Positions 1 through 9,601 of a DNA stretch of 43,314 bases are shown one piece after another. The notes under the pieces are model-generated. The model was not told the DNA's origin. It worked only from the letters and a program-made list of their open reading frames with translations, and ran no database searches. Position 1 is the stretch's first letter, and every line of letters begins with the position of its first letter. Position numbers and translations under genes: made by a program. This DNA comes from a virus, in IMG/VR virus record IMGVR_UViG_3300038428_000573, positions 1-43,314 of that record. One strand, 5' to 3'.

Positions 1-615
1 TAGTGTGTCGATCTTGTCCTTGTTGGCTTTTATTGCGGCTTCCAGTTTGCCCAGCGACTTCTCTTCTATCGGCAGGTTGCCTTCGATCCCGCGCTCAACC
101 ATTTCGGCGCGCTGCGCAAGCGAAGGTTTCGTACCGGGGCGTAGTTCGGCTTCGTACACGGATCGGGCCGCGGCGGGCAGGGTTTTGCGCGCAATCTTAC
201 CCAGCCCGCGGCCGACAACTTCATCCACTGCGTAAGGCGCCGCTATGCCCAGCAGATGTCCGGCACCCTCAGCGGGAGCGCCATGCGCGATCTCCCGAAA
301 AGGCTGTTCCGTGCTGCCCGCCAAACCTTCGTAAACCTGTTCTTTTCGTTTTACATTCTCTTCGCTGAACGCCGCCGGATCGCCGGAAAAAGCGATAGCC
401 ATATCGCTCAGTCCGCGCAGCACATTAGCGGGACTGAATGCAGCGGACAGGTTCTCCCAGAATGCGCCACCGAACTTCGCCGCAGGACTTTTCTGCTCCG
501 ATTTGGGTTTGAGTTTCGGTTTGGGCGGCCCCGCAGCGACACGGTACCGGTCGAATTCGTCGCCCGATGCGCTGCCGGCCGACCGCGCTTTGTACTGGTC
601 GAATTCGTCCGGCAT
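1..615 (-). CDS. Virion-associated protein, N-terminal part (cut by window edge)
   Basis: The frame is open from the ATG at 615 to base 1, giving 205 codons and no stop, so the gene continues beyond the left edge. The N terminus carries a short internal repeat (DEFDQYKA, then DEFDRYRV about 17 residues later), then a Lys/Pro-rich linker and an Ala/Gly-rich segment. Repeated DEFD-type N termini are familiar in large phage structural or internal proteins, but no enzymatic domain is visible in this part. The start overlaps the stop of the preceding gene as TAATG, which implies translational coupling. As the last gene of the late block, after fibres and internal-type proteins, it is likely a virion or DNA-ejection protein; that is inference. 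Confidence 0.6.
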   Translation of the reverse strand, partial: MPDEFDQYKARSAGSASGDEFDRYRVAAGPPKPKLKPKSEQKSPAAKFGGAFWENLSAAFSPANVLRGLSDMAIAFSGDPAAFSEENVKRKEQVYEGLAGSTEQPFREIAHGAPAEGAGHLLGIAAPYAVDEVVGRGLGKIARKTLPAAARSVYEAELRPGTKPSLAQRAEMVERGIEGNLPIEEKSLGKLEAAIKANKDKIDTL

Positions 616-2417
616 TACTGTGCCCTTGCGTTGGGATGTTTGCGTTTGAACGCGTCAACCTTGTCCGCCGGGATGTCCCAGGCATCACTGCCTTCCGTGA
701 AATGCGTGGTACCACCACGCCCGCCAACGTCGCTCAGGATCTTCTGCACGATATGCTGCTGCGTGGTGGCAAAACCCTGTTGCTCCATCCTGCCAAACTG
801 TTTGACTTCCTGTACTTGCGCGATGGCTTCCTGCAGGGTCGCGTTTGGGTCGAGGATCGCTTCCACCTTTTCGGCAGCGCCTTCAGGCAGCATCGCCTTG
901 CTGAGCGCCCCGCCGGCGGTCAGCGTGGTGTACTGCCGGGTCATCTCGTTCATATCGATCAGGAACGCTTCAAGCGCCGGGTCGCCTGTAGCGCCGCGTT
1001 CGATCTTCCGCCACGGACGGGTAAGCCACGGACTGCCCGTATTTACCACCCGCTGCGCGTTCTGGATGGTGCGGTCGCCCACCAGCGCCAGCACGTTGTT
1101 GACGCGCTCGATAGCCACCTTGCGCTCAACCGTGTCGAACATCGCTTTCACTTCGGCCTTGTCGCCAGCCATCACCGCGCTGAACGTCACCGGGTCCAGT
1201 CCCAGCCGCTTACGCAGCGCATCGCGTCCCTTGATCACACCGATGTTGGCGGCGCCGCCACCGGGTGGACGGTTGCCGAAGACCGAGTCGATATACATGG
1301 ACACGAACCGGTCGGTCATAACGTCGGATTTTACGGCTGCAGGTGTCGGGGTGGCGGTTGCAGTGCGCGGAGTAAGCCGGGGTTTCGCGGGCGGCGTGGC
1401 GGTAGGTGTGGCGGCGGTTGCGGCAGGTGCTGCAGACGGCGTAGCGGTTGCGGCAGGCGGTGCCGGTGGTCCCCCACTGCGATCCGGCGGTATCCCCTGC
1501 CCGGCGCCGATCCCGGATTCGTACCCGGCGATGCCCATCCGTTGCTGTTGCGCGGCAATCGACGTGCCGATATCCGCCGCGGCGATCTGCCCAAACCGCT
1601 GATTGTACTCCGGGGTGCCTCGCTTGTATCCTTCCCCTTCCACGATCTTGGCGATTTCAAGCGACCGCCCGAACAACCGGTCGGTGGGCGCGGGCGGCCC
1701 GGTCAGCTCCACCTGTTCTTTGGTGTAAGTGCGCCCGTTGACGTCGATATAGCCGTTCGGGTCGCGCGGGTTGAACGACAACGGTTGCACGCCTTCGGCT
1801 TCCTGCCCTTTGATCTTGCCGTAAACTACACGCGGCGCGCCCCCGGTGGCACCGGTGCCGGTCGGAAACTTCCCGGTGAGCAGGTATTCGGTGCGGTCGC
1901 GCCCGGTAACCCCGGTGGCATCGGCGCGTTTCACCCGGTCTTCGTACGCTTCCTGATCGGCGATCCGCTGCTGCTTGCGCTGTTCAGCGGCTTCGACCGC
2001 CTGCATGCGCAAGGCGATCTCCTGCCGGGCTTCCGGCGTTCGCAACTTCAACAGCGGGTTGCTGCGGGCCACGTCGGTTTCGGCGGTCTGCATTCGCTCG
2101 CGTCGCGACAGCTCCTGCTTGCGCACGCCCGCGATACCCAACGATGCGATGTTGGCGAACAGATCGCCGAGGCCCTTACCGCCCGCGCCCCCGCCTTTAC
2201 CCTTGCCACCTTTTCCGCCTGCGCCACCGGACTGCCCACTTTCGGCGTTGCCGATTTCCTGAATGTTCTTCAACGCCTGTTCCAGCACCGTCGGGTCCAC
2301 GCTCGACGGGTCTTTCTCGAAACTCTTCAGGATGAACTGCGACGGCGCGAGCGAATCCACCACGCCCTGCGCTTCCTGCTGGCGTTTCATCTGGATCAAC
2401 TGTGTTAGTGCGCCCAT
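615..2417 (-). CDS. Putative internal virion / structural protein (600 aa)
   Basis: Function is not recognised. The protein opens with a helical, Gln-rich segment, followed by a Gly/Lys-rich linker near residues 62-84. A long charged helical part (about 100-170) comes next, then a Pro/Ala/Thr-rich spacer near 318-365, then a mainly helical C-terminal domain. This helix-linker-helix layout fits an internal or ejection protein of a short-tailed phage, and the position after the fibres agrees. The leader between 2418 and 2459 holds a TGTAGAGTCTACA palindrome. No good Shine-Dalgarno sits directly before the ATG: the purine run AAAGGA lies about 20 bases upstream, right next to the palindrome. Its stop overlaps the next start as TAATG. 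Confidence 0.65.
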   Translation of the reverse strand: MGALTQLIQMKRQQEAQGVVDSLAPSQFILKSFEKDPSSVDPTVLEQALKNIQEIGNAESGQSGGAGGKGGKGKGGGAGGKGLGDLFANIASLGIAGVRKQELSRRERMQTAETDVARSNPLLKLRTPEARQEIALRMQAVEAAEQRKQQRIADQEAYEDRVKRADATGVTGRDRTEYLLTGKFPTGTGATGGAPRVVYGKIKGQEAEGVQPLSFNPRDPNGYIDVNGRTYTKEQVELTGPPAPTDRLFGRSLEIAKIVEGEGYKRGTPEYNQRFGQIAAADIGTSIAAQQQRMGIAGYESGIGAGQGIPPDRSGGPPAPPAATATPSAAPAATAATPTATPPAKPRLTPRTATATPTPAAVKSDVMTDRFVSMYIDSVFGNRPPGGGAANIGVIKGRDALRKRLGLDPVTFSAVMAGDKAEVKAMFDTVERKVAIERVNNVLALVGDRTIQNAQRVVNTGSPWLTRPWRKIERGATGDPALEAFLIDMNEMTRQYTTLTAGGALSKAMLPEGAAEKVEAILDPNATLQEAIAQVQEVKQFGRMEQQGFATTQQHIVQKILSDVGGRGGTTHFTEGSDAWDIPADKVDAFKRKHPNARAQ

Positions 2418-2443
2418 GAAGGAGGTCCTGTGTGCGGTTCCTT

Positions 2444-2456
2444 TGTAGAGTCTACA
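2444..2456. promoter_or_regulatory. Palindromic operator-like site, copy 1
   Basis: TGTAGAGTCTACA is a perfect 6-1-6 palindrome. It lies in the 42-base gap between the stop at 2460 and the start at 2417. It shares 19 contiguous bases (TCCTTTGTAGAGTCTACAT) with copy 2 at 21661-21673. On the transcribed strand it is followed directly by AAAGGA. Recurrence at late-gene boundaries suggests a binding site for a dimeric repressor. A short RNA hairpin that gates translation is the alternative. Confidence 0.6.
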
Positions 2457-2459
2457 TAA

Positions 2460-3062
2460 CTAGATCAACTGCGATATCTGCGCTCCGGTTTCGGCCGCGC
2501 CGGTCGCCCACGACAATCCCTGCAGTACCTGCGTCAGCGCCGATGGCTGGCTGTAATCCTGCCCTTCCTTGGTGAGTGCGGTGGTAGCCGAAAGCGATTC
2601 CAGCCCTTCGCCCAGACCGGCGGTGCCCAAACCGAGATTAGCCAGTTGTACAGACAGGTTGCCAAGCTGCCCGGCTGCCTGTGTGCGCATTGCGCCTTCG
2701 GTGCGCTGAATATCGCCGGCCTTCTGAAACGGCGCTTCCGCCAGCGCGGTAGTCTTGCCGCCGCCGCGCGGTTGCAGCGATATCATGTTACGGATCGCAT
2801 CGAACTGCTGGGTGATCTGGTCGATCTGCGGCTGCGCGGCCTGCGTTACATCAGCCTGGTCGCCTTTCACAAGATTGGTCAGGAAACTGAGTGCCGGACC
2901 GGCGGCGTTGATGCCGGACTGTTCCTCCTGCAATCCCTGCCCGAGGATGTTCTGTCCCTGCGTCCCGGTGAGCCCTTCGATGGATCTGATGAACTGCGTC
3001 AGGCTGTTGCCGCTGATCGGCTCCAGCGCCAAACCGCTGCCGGGACTGGGTGACCCGCTCAT
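2460..3062 (-). CDS. Putative structural protein (200 aa)
   Basis: No known domain is recognised. The protein is rich in Gln, Ala, Gly and Leu, with amphipathic stretches (for example the segment around QIDQITQQFDAIRNMI near residues 79-94), no signal peptide and no Cys. It sits 9 bases after the previous gene's stop and ahead of the 600-aa internal-type protein, so a virion or tail-tip role is likely. The start ATG at 3062 is the first in the frame, and the stop is TAG. The purine-poor leader gives no strong ribosome binding site, so translation is probably coupled to the gene upstream. Confidence 0.65.
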   Translation of the reverse strand: MSGSPSPGSGLALEPISGNSLTQFIRSIEGLTGTQGQNILGQGLQEEQSGINAAGPALSFLTNLVKGDQADVTQAAQPQIDQITQQFDAIRNMISLQPRGGGKTTALAEAPFQKAGDIQRTEGAMRTQAAGQLGNLSVQLANLGLGTAGLGEGLESLSATTALTKEGQDYSQPSALTQVLQGLSWATGAAETGAQISQLI

Positions 3063-3071
3063 GGAATGGCT

Positions 3072-3440
3072 TTAAACCAGTACCTCGACGTGAAATGTCC
3101 CGGCGGCCATGAAAATCTGCATGTTGCCGATGGGAACCTGCGATCCGGGGAAATCGCTCCCCCATGTTTTTATCGGGAAAGTGCTGGTCAGCTCCCAGCC
3201 GTAATTGCTCGTGCTGAGAGCGGTGGAAGTACCGCCCTGCGACTGGCAGCCGCCGTACAGCACGGTGTTGTCGATCTGCACGCTCATTGCCCGGCATACG
3301 CCGGGACAATTGGCGTCCAGCTGCGCCTGAATCAGCGCCAGCAGCTGCTGCGGCGTGTTCGCCTGCGCCGCGCTGATGGTGATCGTACCTGCGATATAAG
3401 CAGGTGGCTGCAGCGGGTATCCGGTAGCTGGTGCGCCCAT
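3072..3440 (-). CDS. Small structural protein (122 aa)
   Basis: Function is unknown. The protein is compact and predicted mostly beta, with three Cys (residues about 44, 48 and 64) and a conserved-looking core (MSVQIDNTVLYGG, then GNMQIFMAAGTFHVEVLV at the end). It has no signal peptide. It follows the giant hydrolase/fibre gene after an 87-base gap, the largest gap in this part of the late block. That gap shows no convincing promoter or terminator. The product may be a small fibre accessory or tail protein; this rests on position only. Confidence 0.6.
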   Translation of the reverse strand: MGAPATGYPLQPPAYIAGTITISAAQANTPQQLLALIQAQLDANCPGVCRAMSVQIDNTVLYGGCQSQGGTSTALSTSNYGWELTSTFPIKTWGSDFPGSQVPIGNMQIFMAAGTFHVEVLV

Positions 3441-3527
3441 GGGTGAAGTTTACATCAGGGAGCATGTGTAAGGCAATGAACGGTAGTGCGCCGATTCTGC
3501 CTGCCCCAATGGACGTATGTGCGATGC

Positions 3528-6500
3528 TTAGTGAAACACCGTGTTACCGCTCAACTTTACCGCGCCGCTTACGGTCACACTCGGACCAGCGGCAGAAACC
3601 AGCGTTGTGAAGCTCAGAATGCTCCCGCAGCCCTGCCCCGCCGAGTTGGTCGCACAAGCCTGATAATAATAGCCCGTGTTCGGACTCAACGCCGTACATC
3701 CGCCGCTTCCCAGCGTAACCGTAAACGGTGAACTCGTTCCCCCGGCGGCGCACAGCGTGCCGGGAGGCGAAGACAACCCGTAGTAGACTCCCTCGCTCGT
3801 CACCGATGCCCCGCCATTGCTCGTTACGGTACCCCCGGTAGTTCCGCCTGACGAGGTGACACCTGAGACCGTCGTGGTCGTCACCGTGGGCACTACGACG
3901 CCGCCAACCTGCGAGACGGCTACCGCCCCGCCGGTGCTCTCAAAGTAGATCGTGTTGTCACCGGAATTGACCGTGAACGGAGATCCCGTTACCGCGCTGC
4001 CGCCCACCGTGACGTTGTACGAGGCCGGCGCGAACCCCGCGAGAAGATACTGCGCCGTACCGCTGTGCGTGCTCGTGAAGCTCGCGCCGGTCAATAAAAC
4101 GCCCTGGCGCGCAAACATCGCCACCCGCGGATAGCCGCTGTCTGCAATCTGCTGTGCCGCACAGTTTCCTCCGGTCCCTGAACATGTCAGCGCGGTGAGC
4201 GTCGGCATGGTTCCGGTGCCGTTGACCGGCTGGTGAACCACGATCTCCTCGAAGCTGGTTGCGGAAGTATTGCAGGTCCCGCTCGAACCCTGGCAGGAGT
4301 AGAGACGGTTGGTGAGGCCGGTGGGGATGTTGTGCCCGGTGTACGTGTTGCCCTGATTGATCAGCGTTCCTGCCGCGCCCGGATAGATGAAAGTCGAATT
4401 CAGTTGGGAACTTGCCTGCGTGTCGCTGACTGTATTTCCCGAAAAGTTGATTACCGAGGCCGGCGTCCCGCATGTTCCGAGGGAACTGGAACCCTGACCG
4501 GGAACCCAGGCGCACAGCCCGTACTGCCACAGCGCTGCAATGGTCGTTGCCGCTCCCGTCGCTACGTCGTCATAAACCACAAAGTAATCCTGATAGGAAG
4601 GCTTCTTGAAGTGCATGATGTGCCGCTGCACCCGGACCGGAGCGCTCGTGATGTTATTTGGATTGTAGACATTCTTCATGTCCGTCATCACGTACATGTA
4701 CCGGTTCGAACTGTCTCCGGTCGGATCGGTCGAAGCCCAGCGCAGGATCGGTGCGTTGCAACCGCCGTATGTGCCGCCGTAAGAGCGAGACCCGCCGCCC
4801 CCGCTTCCGTTGCTGCAATACACATCATAAGATGGGGTGGGCCAGTTTTCATATGTGGTTCCCTGGGCCCAGTTCGCTCCCGCGCCCAGTTCGATCATGT
4901 TCATCTGTTCGGGGCTGTTCGTATGATCCGTTTGCGCTCCGGTGTCGTCGGCCAGCAGAAACGCACTGTTACGGTAGATACGAAAATCCCCCCAGTTGCC
5001 CATGCCGTCAGATGTATCGCCGGAACTGTGGTCTGACCCGTTGGTCCATCCCGCCTCCAGCATCGCCACGTCGTCCGTTGATGACCATCCCGAACGGGTC
5101 AGGACTTGTGACCATGTCTGGTTCGGGTAGCAGGTTAGTCCGAGACTGACGCAGGTTGAGTATTCTGTGTCATTGAAAAGGTATTGCGTAGAAAAACCGG
5201 TAATGTTCGTCTGCGTAGCCGCCGGGTCCATAAAGATATAAGCGTAGACGGTCGGTTCGGACCAGCTTGTGCTCGATCCCATACTCGAAGCAACATAGTC
5301 GCCGCGCCTTGTCATCAGATAGTAGTTGAGATATGGAGTGCTGGGGTCTGTGCTTTGAATCCCGGCAATCGTATACAGTGTCTCAATTCCGCCCGATCCG
5401 GTTCCCCACTTGTTTGCGTCGGCCTGTTGGAACGGGATCACATCGTAAGTGCTGCCCTGCACCGAATCCGGTAACATCCCCATGAACTCGAAAGGAATTT
5501 CCCGCGTCAAATACTGGCCACCGAGGTTCGGTCCGCTGATAACGGACTTCTGGATCATCTCATACACCTGATGCTTGAACCGATGCGTGCGTGCGTTGGA
5601 GTAGGCGTTACCGGACGAACTAAACCCAGTGTCCGCCGAGAGATAAAATCCGTACTGATTCGCGTAGTACCAGTTGTATGCCTGCTCAAACAGCGTGACG
5701 GCACGGGGGTCGTCGTCGGCCAAAGCGTCACCAATGGCTAACTCGCCAATAATACCGGTCAGGTTCAGGTTCAAATCAGGAGCAAGATCCCCGCCGCCGC
5801 TGTTATAATTTCCCACATAGTTTGGCGCAATCGGCGGGCTGGCCGAGTGATGCTTCATGAACCAGACGATGCCGCAGTTTCCGGTCGTCCATGGCGGCGA
5901 ATAGATAAGCGGAAACGAGAGTCCTGACGGGATGTTGACGGAATTGCTGACCGTAAATGTCGTCGAGTTGGTGATCCCGGTTACGACAGTGGCAGGGGAC
6001 CACTGACTTTGAAAGCCTGGACCCACGGTGCTGGTAGTGTTGAAGATTACGTATCCGACTCCGATCTGAGATGTCGTCCCGCCGGTAATGGTCACCGTCT
6101 GGCTGGAGCCGCTTGTCGAAAGAGTTCCCGTTCCCTGGGTGACTGACTGGGGTGTACAGGCTGTCGTGTCTATTCCACCCTGCGAAGCCGTCCAGTCGTT
6201 CAGCATATAGTTGGCAAATGTTTGCCGTTGCCCGGTCGTCAGTTGACTGCGAATGATGGAATACGCCTGGGCATAGGCTATGATGTACTGCCGAACATAG
6301 TCAGTATCGTTGGTGCGCTCGCCGGCGGAGACCGGGCCGCAGTAGTTGCTGCCGGTCGGACATGCCGCGCTGTTCCCCACGATGCGGATGGCATTTTCGA
6401 TGCCGTACTCGGCGCAGGCCAGGTAGCCATTCGGATCGATGGGCGACTGGCTCGGGCCGCCCTGTGCCCACCACATAAGGGCGCACATGAGAGTGTTGTT

Positions 6501-8885
6501 GCCGGGATAGGCGTTGTAGCTGCTGCTGCCAGTGTCCGACCACAGAGCGTAGTCGGTCATGGGGTTCTGATAGCCCTGCGAAACGTAGTTGTTAGTCTGG
6601 GTCTGCAGGGCCGCGTAAGCGATGTTGCTGACGTTCGCCCTGGTGGCGGTGTTCTGCAGGGCTGTCGAAAGAGCACCGCTCGGACCATCGAGCATCACGC
6701 GCGGATGCTGCTGAAGGTTGTAATTCACTCCGTTCAGCGTGACTGTTGCGGTGGGGGCGTCCAACTGGAGCCACAAGTCCACATTGAATGTCCCGGTGTA
6801 AGTGAAGCTCTGGGAACCAGCCGTAGCGGAAGTTGTAAACGTGGCGAGCGTGGCCCCGGTCGAAGGCAACACCCAGGCCCCCGTCATGGACGCCTGGGGG
6901 ACCGTGAGGGTTACCGTAGGATTAGTCACCGCGTTGGGCACGCCGGTTGTGGCGTTTCCGGTCGAACTGAGAATACCAAAGCGCATGTGGTTAGTCGAAC
7001 CAAGACCGGTAGTATTACAGGCAGCCCCCGCACAGCCGCCGCCCAGAGTAACCGAGATCGGAACGGCAGCCGGATCCAGACCGACCATGAAGTTCCCGAT
7101 GTTGTACTTGCCCAGGGTGAAGTCCAGCCATGTCTCGGCGATGAACGGAGTGCTTGAATTGACCGGGAAGAAATCGCTCAGAAAATTGAAAGCCGTAGCC
7201 GTGGATTTTCCGCACAGCGAAAAGAATTCATCAACGATCCGCGCGCCGTTTACTTCATCGTTCGGAACAGCGGGACTCTGGGTTGCGGGATAGGTTCCGA
7301 GCACGCCGCTTCCTCCGGGGAGAGGAGCTGCACTTGGTCCCGAAGGACCCTCGCTTTGATTGCTCGGCAGTAAAGGACTCTGGTTTCCGCAGTAATAGGT
7401 CCCCGGCGACCCGAACCCACTGCTGGCGTACGAGTAGATCGCCGTCCCGTTCATCGAGTCCACGTTGTCCATGGAAATCTGATTCATGTAGGCGTCGGGC
7501 GTCGATGTGCCGGGACCGTACTGGAGCGAGCCTGTCTGATACGGAGGCCAGTCGGACACCGTGATGAAGTGACCGTATGGATCCGCGGGATTTCCTCCGG
7601 CAATGCCGCTTACTCCGGTGGCCAGGGCAGCACCGATATGATCAACCCAGGTCTGCGTCGGATGCATCTCGGCAGCTATTTCATAGAAGTCCGAAAATGC
7701 TCCCCACCTGGCAGAAACGTAAGCAATGTAATGCTGGAGGTTCGATTGCTCGGCGGATGTGCAGACGTAGCTTGGACAGATACTACTGGCACCGCTGAAC
7801 CCTGTTATTGGACCCATATTCAAATGGATTCCTGCCGCGTGCATTGCAGCCAGCACTGAATCGATATGCGGAGCGCCCCAGTTAGTGTTCCCGCTCATAT
7901 TGAAGTTGTAAGTGTTGTAGCCTGTTCCGAGGAACGTCCCGCCAATGCCTTCCGGCTGATTATTGAGGTCCGACAAGCGAGTGAGGTTAACACCCCACTG
8001 CTTCATGAATTGTGCTGCCTGCGTAAAGGTGGACTGATAATCTATGGCGCGGCCTCCTCCTGAACCGAAATCACGAACAAAGCCAAGGTATGCAGGAACC
8101 GGAGTGGAATAGGTGCCGCCGCTTGATGGGAGGGTCAGGGAAGTAGCGTTGTTGACTACTACGCCGGGACCGCCATAGTAGACGCAGCTTGACGGACCGG
8201 TCGGGCAAATGTAAATCTGGTTGTAGACCCCCGCCGAAAGAGTTTGGGTGGAGAACTGTGCACCGCTCGACCACGTAACGGCAGTTCCGCTCACGGTCAC
8301 CATCGCGCTGGCAGGAGTGCCTGCGTAATTAGGCGAAACGGAATATGAAGGGCTGCTGTTCCAAGGCGCAACCCATTGACCCCCCAGACCCCAGAATGCC
8401 TGATTATTGCCATCGGTGACGAGATTGGTCGTTCCGGGGTATTGGCGCAGGAAGCCATTCGCAGCATTCCATGTTGAGGCGACCGTATACGATCCGGTTG
8501 CTGTGCAGGTGTTGCTTAGTTCGTCCGAGAAATTCAGTTGCCATGTCCACACCCCGGCCATCCACGAACCTGGCGCCACGTATCCCGCCGCAATACGTGC
8601 GGCGAATGTATTCGTGCCGCCGTTTGAATGCTGGTTCAGCAGGAACAATCCTGTCGTTACAGTGTGCCCGCCGCTCGGCGAAGTGACAACAAGAGTACCG
8701 TTGGCAACCGCGTCATCGTCTACGTAGGCGTATCCGGTGTTGGTCCCCTGTATCTGATACACGTCGCCCTGGTTTGGTGACCCGCTTACCGAGCCGTCGG
8801 ACTGGATGGTTCCGGTGGTCGTGATGTTGCAGGTCGTCGCGCCGAGAGCGACCGCGAAGAGAAGGAAAACGATGACAGGTTTCAT
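3528..8885 (-). CDS. Secreted glycoside hydrolase plus heparinase II/III-like fusion, tail-fibre region
   Basis: This is a 1785-residue multidomain protein. Residues 1-16 look like a Sec signal peptide (a Lys near the start, then a hydrophobic run ending ALG-A). Residues 20-135 look like an Ig-type sandwich. About 140-700 resembles a TIM-barrel glycoside hydrolase: YEIAAEMHPTQTWVDHI around E406 and DPYGHFITVS fit the acid/base region, and PFIAETW (E584) fits the nucleophile region. From HPRVML (727) to about 1620 it follows the heparinase II/III plan: an alpha/alpha toroid, then a sandwich with TRSGWSSTDD (1263-1272), DH near 1285 and DHTNS near 1320. An FN3-like module lies near 1668-1763. 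Many Cys pairs fit an oxidising location. Family calls are by pattern recall; the polysaccharide substrate is unknown. The start follows TAAC of the upstream gene. Confidence 0.75.
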   Translation of the reverse strand: MKPVIVFLLFAVALGATTCNITTTGTIQSDGSVSGSPNQGDVYQIQGTNTGYAYVDDDAVANGTLVVTSPSGGHTVTTGLFLLNQHSNGGTNTFAARIAAGYVAPGSWMAGVWTWQLNFSDELSNTCTATGSYTVASTWNAANGFLRQYPGTTNLVTDGNNQAFWGLGGQWVAPWNSSPSYSVSPNYAGTPASAMVTVSGTAVTWSSGAQFSTQTLSAGVYNQIYICPTGPSSCVYYGGPGVVVNNATSLTLPSSGGTYSTPVPAYLGFVRDFGSGGGRAIDYQSTFTQAAQFMKQWGVNLTRLSDLNNQPEGIGGTFLGTGYNTYNFNMSGNTNWGAPHIDSVLAAMHAAGIHLNMGPITGFSGASSICPSYVCTSAEQSNLQHYIAYVSARWGAFSDFYEIAAEMHPTQTWVDHIGAALATGVSGIAGGNPADPYGHFITVSDWPPYQTGSLQYGPGTSTPDAYMNQISMDNVDSMNGTAIYSYASSGFGSPGTYYCGNQSPLLPSNQSEGPSGPSAAPLPGGSGVLGTYPATQSPAVPNDEVNGARIVDEFFSLCGKSTATAFNFLSDFFPVNSSTPFIAETWLDFTLGKYNIGNFMVGLDPAAVPISVTLGGGCAGAACNTTGLGSTNHMRFGILSSTGNATTGVPNAVTNPTVTLTVPQASMTGAWVLPSTGATLATFTTSATAGSQSFTYTGTFNVDLWLQLDAPTATVTLNGVNYNLQQHPRVMLDGPSGALSTALQNTATRANVSNIAYAALQTQTNNYVSQGYQNPMTDYALWSDTGSSSYNAYPGNNTLMCALMWWAQGGPSQSPIDPNGYLACAEYGIENAIRIVGNSAACPTGSNYCGPVSAGERTNDTDYVRQYIIAYAQAYSIIRSQLTTGQRQTFANYMLNDWTASQGGIDTTACTPQSVTQGTGTLSTSGSSQTVTITGGTTSQIGVGYVIFNTTSTVGPGFQSQWSPATVVTGITNSTTFTVSNSVNIPSGLSFPLIYSPPWTTGNCGIVWFMKHHSASPPIAPNYVGNYNSGGGDLAPDLNLNLTGIIGELAIGDALADDDPRAVTLFEQAYNWYYANQYGFYLSADTGFSSSGNAYSNARTHRFKHQVYEMIQKSVISGPNLGGQYLTREIPFEFMGMLPDSVQGSTYDVIPFQQADANKWGTGSGGIETLYTIAGIQSTDPSTPYLNYYLMTRRGDYVASSMGSSTSWSEPTVYAYIFMDPAATQTNITGFSTQYLFNDTEYSTCVSLGLTCYPNQTWSQVLTRSGWSSTDDVAMLEAGWTNGSDHSSGDTSDGMGNWGDFRIYRNSAFLLADDTGAQTDHTNSPEQMNMIELGAGANWAQGTTYENWPTPSYDVYCSNGSGGGGSRSYGGTYGGCNAPILRWASTDPTGDSSNRYMYVMTDMKNVYNPNNITSAPVRVQRHIMHFKKPSYQDYFVVYDDVATGAATTIAALWQYGLCAWVPGQGSSSLGTCGTPASVINFSGNTVSDTQASSQLNSTFIYPGAAGTLINQGNTYTGHNIPTGLTNRLYSCQGSSGTCNTSATSFEEIVVHQPVNGTGTMPTLTALTCSGTGGNCAAQQIADSGYPRVAMFARQGVLLTGASFTSTHSGTAQYLLAGFAPASYNVTVGGSAVTGSPFTVNSGDNTIYFESTGGAVAVSQVGGVVVPTVTTTTVSGVTSSGGTTGGTVTSNGGASVTSEGVYYGLSSPPGTLCAAGGTSSPFTVTLGSGGCTALSPNTGYYYQACATNSAGQGCGSILSFTTLVSAAGPSVTVSGAVKLSGNTVFH

Positions 8886-8886
8886 G

Positions 8887-9600
8887 TTATTGGTAGGCTA
8901 TTACTGCCGCGCAATTCTGAGCAGTCGTGCTCGGCCACGTAACATTCCCCGTGCCCACTAACGTGTTGTAGACAAACCAACTATAACGGCTCGCCGGGTT
9001 AGAACCTGCCACGCCAGCGTATCCGCCTGTCACGCTTGTGTACGAACCAGTCGTGGCGACGCCACACACCTGAAGGATTGCGGAATTTGTGGATATCGAG
9101 GGATTTACCAGCGCCCACGGACTTGAATTTGTTGTATTGGCTGAAACAAAAGACAACGTGGGTGTGGTCCCCATCCACGTCAGGTCCATATAGGAAATGC
9201 CTCGGGCAGCTCCGGTTGGCACCGATGCGGTCACGATGTCATTCGTTCCGCCGAGAGAGTTTGCTACCCCAGCGACGCATACTGCATAACCGGTAGCCCC
9301 ATCGTATGTCCCGCCATTATTAGTCCAGATGTCTCCGTTCGTGCTGGTCACATCAGTTGTGCCAGCCGTAGGACAGCCGTTCCCGAGTATCCAGAATCCG
9401 ACGAGACGTGTTACGTGTATCGGCACGGTTGGCTGTGATCCCGTGGCGCAGGTTCCCCCCGATGTTCCGCCGCAGTTTGAAGTGTAGTTTGTCAGGGGGT
9501 TCTGCGGAGTGAAACTGTTGGATGAAGCCGGAGTGAACGAGAAAGGCACATACTGCCCAGCAAACAGCCAGCAGAGAATGGCGATCAGTGAATGAGGCAT
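8887..9600 (-). CDS. Exported tail-region protein (237 aa)
   Basis: The N terminus (MPHSLIAILCWLFAGQ) is a short hydrophobic segment ending Ala-Gly-Gln, compatible with a Sec signal peptide. The rest is Thr/Ser/Asn/Gly-rich and probably all beta, with several Cys, including a CGGTSGGTC cluster near residue 43. It resembles a lectin-like or receptor-binding domain in composition, but no family is recognised. The gene is packed between two other signal-peptide-bearing fibre genes, with TAACATG junctions on both sides, so the three are surely co-translated. A role in surface binding is inference from context. Confidence 0.65.
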   Translation of the reverse strand: MPHSLIAILCWLFAGQYVPFSFTPASSNSFTPQNPLTNYTSNCGGTSGGTCATGSQPTVPIHVTRLVGFWILGNGCPTAGTTDVTSTNGDIWTNNGGTYDGATGYAVCVAGVANSLGGTNDIVTASVPTGAARGISYMDLTWMGTTPTLSFVSANTTNSSPWALVNPSISTNSAILQVCGVATTGSYTSVTGGYAGVAGSNPASRYSWFVYNTLVGTGNVTWPSTTAQNCAAVIAYQ

Positions 9601-9601
9601 G

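Noticed and set aside
567-2408. Long plus-strand frame opposite the 600-aa late gene
   Set aside because: Its composition is Arg/Gly/His-rich shadow sequence, it lacks a ribosome binding site, and the minus-strand frame has sensible domains and coupling.
2418-2426. Perfect plus-strand Shine-Dalgarno-like GAAGGAGGT
   Set aside because: It points away from any plus-strand gene and lies just upstream of a minus-strand start; there is no frame to use it.
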